NCBI RefSeq assembly: GCF_037126465.1
Contig: NC_088209.1
Span: forward strand, 21,519,146-21,583,145
DNA: 64,000 bases
DNA from: Ornithodoros turicata
Lineage: Eukaryota; Arthropoda; Arachnida; Ixodida; Argasidae
Direction of reading: 5' to 3'
Both the position numbers and the translations under genes were made by a program. This document shows, in pieces, positions 33,655-44,300 of this stretch (positions are counted from its first letter, which is position 1; the number at the start of each line of letters is the position of its first letter). The notes below the pieces were generated by a model. It was not told the origin of the DNA, ran no database searches, and was given only the letters and a program-made list of their open reading frames with translations.

Positions 33655-36510
33655 CCCTCGCCGGGGGTACTCGCCCTTTCCGAGACCGACGTCCATTGCA
33701 ATACAGACGACCTAACTAAGCTGCATTTTTATTCTCCATCGATCTTCATGCATTCCCTATCAAACCCCTACGGGAGTGCTCGTCCCTTTCGAGACCGACG
33801 TCCACTGCAACCCCCACGGAAGTGCTCGTCCCTTTCGAGACCGACGTCCATTGCAAAGCAGACATCCTACTAAGCTGCATTTTTATTCTTCATCGATCTT
33901 CATGCATTCCCTATCCAACCCCCACGGAAGTGCTCGTCCCTTTCGAGACCGACGTTCATCGCAAAGCAGACAACCTACTAAGCTGCATTTTTATTCTTCA
34001 TCGATCTTCATGCATTTCCTATCCAACCCCCACGGAAGTGCTCGTCCCTTTCGAGACCGACGTCCATTGCAAAGCAGACAACCTACTAAGCTGTATTTTT
34101 ATTCGCCATCGATCTTCGTACGGTCCCTATCTAACCCCTACGGGAGTGCTCGTCCCTTTCGAGACTGACGTTCATTGCAATGCAGACATATTAAGCTGCA
34201 TTTTTATTCTCCGTCGATCTTCATACATTCCCGATCCAACCCCGACGGGAGTGCTCATCCCTTTAGAAATCGACGTTCATTGCAAAGCAGACCTATTAAG
34301 CTGCATTTTTATTCTCCATCGATCTTCATGCGTTCCCTATCCAACCCTGACGGGAGCGCTCGTCCCTTCCGAGACCGACGTCCATTGCAAAGCAGGCGAC
34401 CTACTAAGCTGCATTTTTATTTTTCATCGATCTTCATGCATTCCCAATTCAACCCCCACGGGAGTGCTCGTAACTTTGGAGACTGACGTTCCTTACAAAG
34501 CAGACATATTAAGTTGCATTTTTATTCTCCGTCGATCTTCATACGTTCCCGATCCAACCCCGACGGGAGTGCTCGCCCCTTTAGAAATCGACGTTCATTG
34601 CAAAGCAGACCTATTAAGCTGCATTTTTATTCTCCATCGATCTTCATGCATTCCCTATCCAACACCGACGTCCATTGCAAAGAAGACGACCTACTAAGCT
34701 GCATTTTTATTCTCCATCGATCTTCATGCATTCCCTATCCAACACCGACGTCCATTGCAAAGCAGACGACCTACTAAGCTGCATTTTTATTGTTCATCGA
34801 TCTACGGGCATTCCCAATCCAACCCCCACGGGAGTGCTCCTCCCTTCCGAGATTGACGTTCATTGCAAAGCAGACATATTAAGTTGCATTTTTATTCTCC
34901 ATCGATCTTCGTACGTTCCCTATCCAACCCCCACGGGAGTGCTCGTCCCTTTAGAAATCGACGTTCATTACAAAGCAGACCTATTAAGCTGCATTTTTAT
35001 TCTCCATCGATCTCCGTACGTTCCCTATCTAACCCCGACGGGAGTGCTCGTCCCTTTCGAGACTGACGTTCATTACAAAGCAGACATATTAAGCTGCATT
35101 TTTATTCTCCGTCGATCTTCATACATTCCCGATCCAACCCCGACGGGAGTACTCGCCCCTTTAGAAATCGACGTTCATTGCAAAGCAGACCTATTAAGCT
35201 GCCTTTTTATTCTCCATCGATCTTCGTACGTTCCCTATCTAACCCCGACGGGAGTGCTCGTCCCTTTCGAGACTGACGTTCATTACAAAGCAGACATATT
35301 AAGCTGCATTTTTATTCTCCGTCAATCTTCATACATTCCCGATCCAACCCCGACGGGAGTGCTCGTCCCTTTAGAAATCGACGTTCATTGCAATGCAGAC
35401 CTATAAAGCTGCACTTTTATTCTCCATCGATCTTCATACGTTCCCTACCCAACACCGACGTGAGTGCTCGTCCCTCTCGAGAACGACGTTCATTGCAAAG
35501 CAGACATATGAAGCTACATTTTTATTATCCGTCGATCTTCATACATTCCCGATCCAACGCCGACGGGAGTGCTCGTCCCTTTAGAAATCGACGTTCATTG
35601 CAATGCAGACCTATAAAGCCGCATTTTTATTCTCCATCGATCTTCATACGTTCCCTATCCAACACCGACGTGAGTGCTCGTCCCTTTCGAGACTGACGTT
35701 CATTGCAAAGCAGACATATTAAGCTGCATTTCTATTCTCCGTCGATCTTCATACATTCCCGATCCAACCCCGACGGGAGTGCTCGTCCCTTTAGAAATCG
35801 ACGTTCATTGCAATGCAGACCTATAAAGCTGCACTTTTATTCTCCATCGATCTTCATACGTTCCCTACCCAACACCGACGTGAGTGCTCGTCCCTCTCGA
35901 GAACGACGTTCATTGCAAAGCAGACATATGAAGCTACATTTTTATTCTCCGTCGATCTTCATACATTCCCGATCCAACGCCGACGGGAGTGCTCGTCCCT
36001 TTAGAAATCGACGTTCATTGCAATGCAGACCTATAAAGCCGCATTTTTATTCTCCATCGATCTTCATACGTTATTCCCTATCCAACACCGACGTGAGTGC
36101 TCGTCCCTTTCGAGAACGACGTTCATTGCAAAGCAGACATATGAAGCTACATTTTTATTCTCCGTCGATCTTCATACATTCCCGATCCAACCCCGACGGG
36201 AGTGCTCGTCCCTTTCGAGACGGACGTCCATTGCAAAACAGACGACCTACTGAGCTGCATCTTTAGTCTCCATCGATCTTCACACATTCCCGATCCAATC
36301 CCGACGGGAATGCTCGTCCCTTTCGAAACCGACATTCATTGCAAAGCAGACCTATTAAGCCGCATTTTTCTCCATCGATGTTCATACGTTCCCTATCCAA
36401 CCCGGACGGGAGTGCTGCTCGTCCCTTCTGAGACCGACGTCCATTGCGAAGCGAACGATCTACTAAGCTACATTTTTATTGTCCATCGATTCTCATACAT
36501 CCCCTATCCA
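33655..36510 (+). repeat. Satellite array of 105-bp monomers (about 27 units)
   Basis: Monomer blocks in order: CGACGTTCATTGCAAAGCAG, ACxTATTAAGCTGCATTTTT, ATTCTCCATCGATCTTCATA, CATTCCCTATCCAACCCCGA and CGGGAGTGCTCGTCCCTTT. Monomers alternate between a CGAGACTGACGTT and a TAGAAATCGACGTT type (210-bp period). Between about 35390 and 36130 a 420-bp period is visible, for example ATGAAGCTACATTTTTATT at about 35508 and 35928. The period is 35 codons, so two frames stay open for up to 291 codons. Units shortened to 80 bp near 34661-34745 break those frames, which argues against a protein. Confidence 0.95.
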
Positions 36511-36720
36511 ACTTCGTATTCATCCTGCGTTTTTAGATTTGCATTTTTAGAAGACATGGTTCAACTGCAATTTAATGATAACGCTATTGGGAAGACTACT
36601 GCTATAATGCACAGTAATATAATGCATTAAAGGTAAATTATGTTTGCATAAAATTTGTTCTCTGAGCAGTAATGTCAGGCTGCGCACCATCTTCACACCA
36701 GGCAGCTGAGGTAGCGTGTG
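36511..36720. other. Short unassigned spacer
   Basis: AT-rich sequence between the satellite and the first retroelement tail. No feature recognised. Confidence 0.4.
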
Positions 36721-36779
36721 CAGACAGAGAAGCTTTTTATGAATCCAAGCAATTTTTTGCACCCTAAAGGGCAACGACG

Positions 36780-37070
36780 CGACGTGTACTGTGATGATGG
36801 TGCTTGTTGTTGTGCTTGTTGGAAGCACCTCGGTCTGGTGTTCCTCAAGGTACTCTACAACTTTCTAACTGGCACCTCAGCCCGTACACACTCTGCTCTC
36901 AAAGCTCGCTCCATCTTTCTGGATACCACAGGACTTCGATCCGTATTGTGAAGGGGCACATTATTTCATTCCCCGCATCACCACCTGCAGTGGGGTAGAG
37001 TATCGCCCCCGGCGATGAAACTCCCCACTCACCGCCTCACAATAAAGTTGCTGTCGTTGTAAACCAGCTT
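36780..37070 (+). mobile_element. 5'-truncated non-LTR retrotransposon, 3' end
   Basis: A frame ending ALKARSIFLDTTGLRSVL and a stop at 36950 matches the C-terminus read at 39320-39400 (RALLTFLDTVGLRSSL). It is followed by a shared 3' tail (CATCACCACCTGCAGTGGGG, GTATCGCCCCCGGCGATGAA) ending near a CAATAAAG-type signal. Only the last few dozen codons survive. The family looks like an I/Jockey-type LINE with an RNase H-like C-terminus, by inference from the second copy. Confidence 0.6.
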
Positions 37071-37189
37071 TCAGTTGGTTTCATTTATGTAGAGCGCCGC
37101 ATTTTAAAACCTCGTTGCATGCTAGTTGCGACGCCCTCCACCAGGGACCAGACAATAATCCGAATGTTTTTTTTGTTTTTTTTAATTCT

Positions 37190-37440
37190 GTGTTAGCACC
37201 ACGAAGCAACTGTGGCTACGAGCGGCACACAGACGTGGACAGAGGGAGGTGGATGGAGGTAGAGTATGCGTCCTGGGCCGGTTACAGGGGAGACTGTGCC
37301 GAAATATTTTAAGGAAAGTGTGCCGGAAAACCCAGGGACAAACCTCAGACACCACAGCCGGTGCAGGGATTAAAACCCGCGTCACCTCCTAGTCTTGGCG
37401 TGGAAAGCAATCATCTTAACCGCTATGCCATGGCAGCTGG
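37190..37440 (-). mobile_element. tRNA-derived SINE copy 5, near full length
   Basis: On the minus strand it starts CCAGCTGCCATGGCATAGCG with an A-box-like GCATAGCGGTTAAGATG, a mutated B box GGTTTTAATCC, then CACCGGCTGTGGTGTCTGAG, TTTTCCGGCACAC, TTTCGGCACAGTC, GGCCCAGGACGCATAC and a tail CGTAGCCACAGTTGCTTCG. The B-box mutation suggests an inactive copy. Confidence 0.85.
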
Positions 37441-38930
37441 TATTCAAGTGGTAAACGGGAAAATACAAACATGAGAACATCCTCAAATTCGATATCATTA
37501 AAGCACCTAGGTATCTACGGTAAAATTTATTTTTCTCGTGACCTAGACTTTACAAATCTGAGTGATATTTCTGCTGCTTTGTAACTGAACGAGGGATGCA
37601 AGGGACAAATGATGTATGGCTTTAAGTATTTTCCTTGCTTTTTTTTCTCTCTCTCTTTTAAGAGGAATAGCAAAGCATTCTACCAAACCAACAAAAGACG
37701 ACAGACATTGGATATGGGCTAGATAACCAACCTTAAACAAATGACCTAGATAAACAAACCTACAGGTGAAGCTAGTTGTTGTGCTTCTTTTCTCCTGTGT
37801 GTGGAGAAAGCTGCTCCAAATAGCACACCCAAAGTGAAAGCCACCGAAACGCGACAAAAAGAAAAGATAAGAGCAATATGCATATTCTGCGGAATTCCGC
37901 GACAAAAAGCCTTTTCCGTGAAAAACCTTAAGTTGCTCAAAATTTCGTGCAATTGCAGGAAGCTTGGGCTTTTAGCCGTATCATATGCGGGTAAACTGTG
38001 AGAGAACTGCCGTCATTTGCTAGCAATCACAGTAAGTTGCTAGCTCCAAGAAAGAAAAGTACTGTGCCTTTCAGAATCTGGCTCAGGTATGCCTCGTTAT
38101 AGTAATGATAATATCCTGACAAAAATAACGCTACGAAAAGTCACATACCAATCATGCAATCAACTTTGCTTCTGCTGGAAGAAAAAAAAAGGAAAGGAAC
38201 GTAGAGGCAGATAATTGCTTCTCTCCATATCAAAATAGTTTTGAAAGGAAGGCTGTGCGGAGGAGTGTATGAAAAAGGGAGTCTGGCCATTAATGGGACC
38301 CGTCTATACCTGGAGCTCCACCCAAGTTTTTGAGGTGCGTAGCCAATCACTGGTCAAAACACAGTTCAGTATTATTACGAGCTATCCAAAGTTTTAGTTA
38401 GCTGTTTTTTTTTACTGGCCACCACCACGTAATCACTGGGTACATGTAACCTGGGATACCCCACCACATGTTGTGGTTGCACATGGTACCTTGTTGCATG
38501 TTGCAAGTGAGGAGAAGTCGAGCTTCTTTTTTAGGCTCCCCCTAATGACCAGGGTGCCTTTTTTTGTACACGACTCTGAGGACATGCGCCACATTGTGCC
38601 TCCAATCAGAAGTGATAGTTGAACATCGTCTGCCTTGCTCTAGCTACTATGAGGGACACTGCCGATAGGGGTTCGTTACACCACAGGCTACACTACTGGC
38701 AAGTGTGTTGCAAGCAGTACACAAGTGAAACACGCGCTTTCGGAGCTGTGAAAGCTAACCCTGCACGCAATGCTGCAGTCTTTAATATCACTACATACAG
38801 TTGTGCTCCCTGATTTGCCATCCAGCAAGGTGCAACCCTTGTTCACCTCGGAAGACTTCTGACATGTTCAGCGAATCTGTGCTACTCGTCGAGCTTAGTA
38901 ATCTCAAGTCATTAAGTGTCCCTTTGTTGA
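37441..38930. other. No gene recognised
   Basis: Searched on the minus strand for the missing C-terminal exon of PMPCA without success. Open frames of 120 and 68 codons on the minus strand are unrecognised. CT-rich tract at 37640-37660. Confidence 0.35.
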
Positions 38931-38939
38931 ATACGCTCA

Positions 38940-39510
38940 GTCTTACTATACTAGGAACCTGGTCTACTGCCTAAAGATGGAGAAGCGTCGTGATGGCGAA
39001 GAACCTTTGTTCTGGTGAAGGAGGCCCGTCTCGATATCCTCCAAAGGTGGCAGACGGCTAAGATCTCCCAAAGCAGCAACGGTAGCACGGCTTCGCAGCA
39101 TTCGTTGGACAACACGGTGGATATCTTCTTCCTGTATTTTGCCTGCAAAAAGAAAATCGGGAAGTGCACCATCAAGACACGGTGCAGTGATCTAAAAAAT
39201 CTAGAGCATATTCCTATTAATTGCCCACACTACCAGCCTTCCCGAACCACACTTTCCGGGTCTCTCAATCAGCTGCTCTCTTGCCCCCTCTTTTGTCAAA
39301 ATTGCTTGGTCCACGGCCGAATCCAGCGCACCAACGCGTTGCCCTCAGAGCTCTTCTGACCTTTCTGGACACCGTAGGACTTCGGTCCTCACTGTGAGGC
39401 GACTCACTATTCCATTTCCCACATCACCACCAGCAATGTGGTAGGGTATCGCCCCTGATGATGAAACTGTCCAATCACCATCATCAAATAAGGTTGGTTG
39501 GTTGGTTGTC
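38940..39510 (+). pseudogene. Decayed non-LTR retrotransposon ORF2 C-terminus and tail
   Basis: A frame reading LKNLEHIPINCPHYQPSRT, TLSGSLNQLL resembles the Cys-His region that ends many LINE polyproteins (E-H-I-x-x-x-C-P-x-Y). After a frame change it continues ALRALLTFLDTVGLRSSL and stops, then has the 3' tail GCAATGTGGTAGGGTATCGC, CCCTGATGATGAAACTG, ending in simple GGTTGGTT repeats. The frame breaks show it is a dead copy. It shares its tail with the 36780 copy. Confidence 0.6.
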
Positions 39511-40385
39511 CTCTACATAGGTTACATCCACACTATAGTTTACGTGGCAGTTTCTACCTAACTGATATTTTCCCGAGACATAACAGGCCAGACGTGCGCT
39601 CTCTCTTATCATAAATCAAATAGAGATTTAAGACACCAGGATAAAATACAGTTAAAATGTTGACATGTGGCTATCTTTCCAGCGCTGTCGCATTACGCCG
39701 CCTCCGATCCCACTGCCCTGCAGATCTTTTGTTCATGTTTTGAAAAATTCGTTAGCAAGCTGTGCTGGTGTCTAGCAGTCTCGGAGCAACCTTGAGGGAG
39801 TACAGTGCAATCGGGTTAATTCGAAACTCGAAGGAGATCGCAGACTTACTCGAACAAAGCGGAACTCGAACTATAGGGAGGCACTCTGAATGAGTGCTTG
39901 ATGGGCATTGGCAGTGCATGCTAGCATCATGGCTGGCTAGGCCTTGCTGCACGTTTGCGGCGGAATATAATGGCGAAAACATATGAGGGTATCATTCTTT
40001 CTAGGATATTTATTTATAGGCAAGCACCAAAACATCTCGGAGCAGAAAAGAATCTGTTACATGCGCCTGCGCTCGTTTCTTCCACTGCGACTCTATAAAT
40101 GTCGTTTGCGATGTCAAACCCAACCCAATCGCGAAGCCCGCAAATGCGAATATTGGGCAATATGCCACCCTAAAAGTGGGCTTCAATTGATGCTTCCCTG
40201 CATGAGGTGAAGCCTGCTTTACGAAATCGCCAGCGCTGCAGGGCCAACACAGGGGGACTGTTGTCGTATAACTTAAGACAATGTTAGCGCAACTTAATTG
40301 TGCACACTTTTGCCTGAGAACGGGGCAGCGTCCCTCCCACGTGCACATTAGCGGTGCCAGCGGGGCATTTTGGTTTGATGTCAGG
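39511..40385. other. No gene recognised
   Basis: No repeat boundary or exon recognised. Overlapping frames on both strands at 39983-40420 lack known domains; part may belong to the hAT transposase remnant that follows. Confidence 0.35.
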
Positions 40386-40548
40386 GAGGTTGCCTTTAAA
40401 AAGTTAACCATTTGTTTCACGACTGACCTGTGGATGTTCGGAAATAATTACAGCCTCATTTGTATAATATGCCACTGCTTGACATCAAATTTTGAAATCA
40501 AGATAATTACCCTAGTAAGTGTAGCCTCACCTGAAAAGCAGGAGACAC
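40386..40548 (+). pseudogene. hAT-family transposase fragment
   Basis: The frame reads FKKLTICFTTDLWMFGNNYS, LICIICHCLTSNFEIKIITL. The pattern TTDxW, N-x-x-S-x-x-x-x-x-x-H, then a D/N-F-E-I-K segment is the early catalytic-domain signature of ZBED-like hAT transposases, where W is normally followed by T-S. Only this segment is readable and the expected downstream catalytic blocks are absent. About 190 bp downstream, CGAATATTCG- and GCACACCCCT-type sequence (40725-40775) looks like a hAT end. Confidence 0.5.
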
Positions 40549-40724
40549 TATCACGCAAAATTAAAGAGTAGGGGCTCCCCACAGAAGAATTGCCCGTCTC
40601 TCTTGTGACAGTTAATGCCAGAGAAATTACGCTAAAGGCATGGGCTACAAATTGCAAACTTTTAGTGAAAAAGGCATATATTGTGAAATTTGCACTAATA
40701 TTTGTTATTAGGCATTTTTTCCCA

Positions 40725-40778
40725 CATTCGATTTGATATTCGATTTAACTCCAAATATTCGGATTCGCACACCCCTAT
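40725..40778. repeat. Probable hAT terminal sequence
   Basis: TTCGATTTGATATTCGATTT, then ATATTCGGATTCGCACACCCCT. The inverted form AGGGGTGTGCGAATCC is typical of hAT element ends. Its partner end was not found. Confidence 0.35.
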
Positions 40779-41230
40779 TTATAAGTAATAAGTAAACTTA
40801 ACACTTAATAAGTAAAGGTGCCCCAGACATGCTAGCAACGCCCCAGCTGGTGCACGGCCGGGCACTTCCAAGCAGGTGCGTAGTCGGGAGTCGGGTGCAG
40901 CAGGACAATCTCGTTCAAATAACAAGCGTGAACGTTCTTATGTTCAAATTACTGAGCGTTCCCCCCAAATACACACAGTTTTGGCGGGATCCGGAAGTTC
41001 GAATTAACAGGATTGCACTGTATTAAATGTTTTTACTTCCTCGTTACCTCAAGACACAAGTAATATTTCTTATGGGCGTTTTCATGATAAGCTCGGATCC
41101 ACACCAGATACTTAAAACACAATTTATGATGACCCCTCACCCACAGACTCAGCAAGTTACTAAATAACAGCAAAGCAAATTATGTACTAACTTATTTCCG
41201 TGATGTAGTAGTCTGCATTCTTCCTCTCAC

Positions 41231-41336
41231 CACTAGCGAGAACCTGTCTCCCGACATCTTCAAACATTACTGGGCGAGCTTCCAAGTTCATAAGCAGCAT
41301 CGACTGTAGCTGTGTCTTGGCTCTGTCCAGTTCAAT
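41231..41336 (-). CDS. PMPCA: PMPCA exon, last one located
   Basis: Acceptor AGCTGTACTGCAG, donor GTGAGAGG. Encodes [20 protein letters not shown] and [15 protein letters not shown], then the first base of a Gly codon. The family continues for about 70 more residues; these were searched for by eye between 36.5 and 41.2 kb and not found. Confidence 0.93.
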
Positions 41337-44300
41337 CTGCAGTACAGCTGATACTCTTAGCACATTATAAAAACAATGACACCAGTCAAAATGACATTCA
41401 TTGAGCACTGTGTGTGTCAAAGAAAGTGTTGTGGCCCTGATTGCTCAAAGTAGTGAATACGATAGCACTCAAATACAGCAGCCATCCGATTTTTCGGACG
41501 CCAATTATTCAGACTCGTTCGATATTTCGGACTATCACGGAGAACCGTGACTTCCTTCATAGGATTAATACACCTTTAGTACAATTTTTCTGGTTAGGTC
41601 GAAGTACGAAGACCCAATTTTCTGGATTGAAACGCTTGCGTGCAAGCACCAATAGGGCTACCTTCGGTACTACGACGAAAGCTTTGAAACCACTATTTTG
41701 GAGTGTGTGCTTGGATTGGATTGGTATTTAGAATCCTAGGCGAAACTGTTCTAAAACTTCCAAACCGTACCTCTTGGCGCACATTTGGGAGTTGGGACGC
41801 AAGTCTAGTTTGTTTAGGAGGAATGCTTTTGCTGTTCACAAGCTTTCGACGCTATGGTCACGTCTGTTCGGTAATTATGCGGCAAATGCTCATGCAGCCG
41901 TCGCTGTCAAGAACATCACTTTGACCGCCCGCTACCGTCTGCCTCGGACATCAGGAGCTCATTGGGTGTGTTAAGTAAGCACCCCTCTTTTGGCGCACTC
42001 AACTTGGGGATATGGCACACCCGGAGCGGCCACTAAACAGCGAAAAAGCAACTTTGGAGCGCTACACTGCTCGCTCGCTGATGCCACTTCCTGTTGTCTG
42101 CTCATGCAGTGCACAGACGGAGAACACGTTGGCTTAGTTTTAACTCATAGTAACGTTGGAAGAGACGACTACAGTTGTGGAGACTTCTCCTTGTAACAGC
42201 AAATTAAATGGAAAAGATGGAAATTTATAACAGACGTCATAGGATCTGTTTACTGTGAAGATGGCTGCACGGCATGAAGGTGCCTGCATTAAAGCACTGC
42301 ATTTCCCGCAAATAACCGCCGATATCCGTGTGGAAGTTTTCCACTAATACAAAAGCATTTCCATAATACAAAAGCATAGCATTTCCCGCAAAGCATTATA
42401 GCATGATAACAGTTATAAAAACATTACAGTTTACTGAAATCAGAGCATTGGGTAACACAGAAAGTCCGTATTGTGCTTTCGAGCCCACACTTTTGAACGT
42501 CGTCCTAGCGCTGCTTAACAGGAAGTACGTCACAGAAGACCGGGGCGCTTCTCATCTACTTCCATGCACGAGAATGAAACAGGTGCACGAAAAGCGGTTC
42601 GGAGTCTCACACTCCCGGGTGCGCTTGTGGCGCGTTAAGTGAGTGGTGTGTGAAACACTCGCGCTGCGGGACACTAACTATACACACCCACTGTCGCTAT
42701 TGTCAAATGTGTACGCTGAACATGTGACTCTCGCACAAAGACAAGCAGATATCATCACATGCATGTGCCACAAGCAGCAGTGCACAATTATAGACCCCTT
42801 CAGTGTAGTTGAGGTGAAATAACGTTCGATTTAGTGATCGTCTTATTTTTCAGACTGCTGTATTATTCCGACTTTTCTCCGGTCGCTGTCAAGTCCGGAA
42901 AAATGGTAGGCTACTGTAGAGATTTTGGAAAATTGCACCTCTGTGCCAAAGTGTGTAACAAACAATAAATGATTCCATCTTGCTTCAGCAACGAGGCACT
43001 CACGTCTTCCCTGACACGCCCATCAGCATCCCAAAACTGGAGAAAATATTGCAATGTGAAGACAACTTGAGAACAACTCACGTGAGCTATCCTTCCTGCC
43101 ATGGCTGCAAACTCTCGGACGATAACGTTAACGACATCCCCGAGCTGAAAAGGGAGGTTCTTTATAACTCACGTTTATAACTGTTGCAGACTCAAAAACA
43201 TGACGTCTAAATACCTGCGAAGGATCCGCGCTGGCGTGGATGCAGAACAGTCCAGAGTCCCCGTACGCATGGTTGTAAGCGGTGGCATTGTACATCCAGT
43301 GATACCTTCAGTGACAAAACACAGAGTATTTATTTATTTCAAGATACTGCTGGCTCATCTGGAGCCATTGCAGGATCGGTAAATACAATAACGTAGCAAG
43401 TACACTCACACGTTACATGTTTTGCTCGCCTCCTTTTTGTGTATGAATAAACATTATTATTATACCATTTACAACATTTCGGACCGTGTTTCAGATGGAC
43501 AGCGCAGTTTCTCGTGCTCATTTCGCTCTGAGCATGCCTATCCTTTCAGACTTTGCGTCTTCCAAGAGCCAAAACAGATGTACTACAGCGTGTTTTGGGA
43601 CTCGAAGTTTCTAACAGCCCCACGAAGGGAGGCGTGCTGTCCCAGCATATGGGTAGAAACACAGTGCACGTGTGTGAAAGCAGAGCTTAGTAGCGCGTGT
43701 GTTGCCTCTCCGTTTCAGACGCATTACATAGGATAGCTGACAACACTGGCAGTGACAAAGAGGTTGCCGTTGTGCCCCCGTCAACAGCGACGATTCTTAC
43801 AGCCGTTACTATGCTCGTGGAAGTGTATCGCAACGAGACTACGCTAACAGAAATTCACCGCAATGCATTATCGCGTGTCCGTGCGGCAAAGCAAACTTAT
43901 GTCACCACACAGATAAAATGGTTAAAAAGCAAGCGAGCTGGTGGCTAAGATCCATGACGAAAAACCCGAGACTGGGAAAAAGACGAAAAACAGACGACAC
44001 AACACAAAGTCTTTGTGTTGTGTCGTCTGTTTTTCGTCTTTTTCCCAGTGTCGGGTTTTTCGTCATGGATTTTCTGTCACCAGTTGCTTCAAGTTCGTAT
44101 GAGTGCTCAGATATAGCCTCTTTTCTCCTTTTTCTTTTCGAGACATTGTAGATTTAAGACTCCGTCTAAAAATTCGGACACTTTTTGAGGCTCCTTCAAG
44201 TCCGAAAAATCGGTTGGCGACTGTACTTCTAAGTTGTAGTTAGCGAAGCTGGGCAATCCTGTTCAAATAAATTGTTGTGCGCGTTCATCCGTTCATATTA

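Noticed and set aside
33210..33719. A 169-codon frame leading into the satellite
   Set aside because: No homology recognised, and its C-terminal part is satellite sequence. It may contain an exon, but nothing supports one.
33822..34697. A 291-codon open frame in the satellite, and similar frames at 34675-35406 and 35703-36266
   Set aside because: They arise because the 105-bp monomer is a multiple of three. A second frame is equally open, 80-bp units shift the frame, and there is no start or splice context.
37543..38350. Candidate C-terminal PMPCA exon on the minus strand
   Set aside because: None of the frames resembles the expected end of the protein (an A-A-L-G-x-L segment and a terminal L-F-R).
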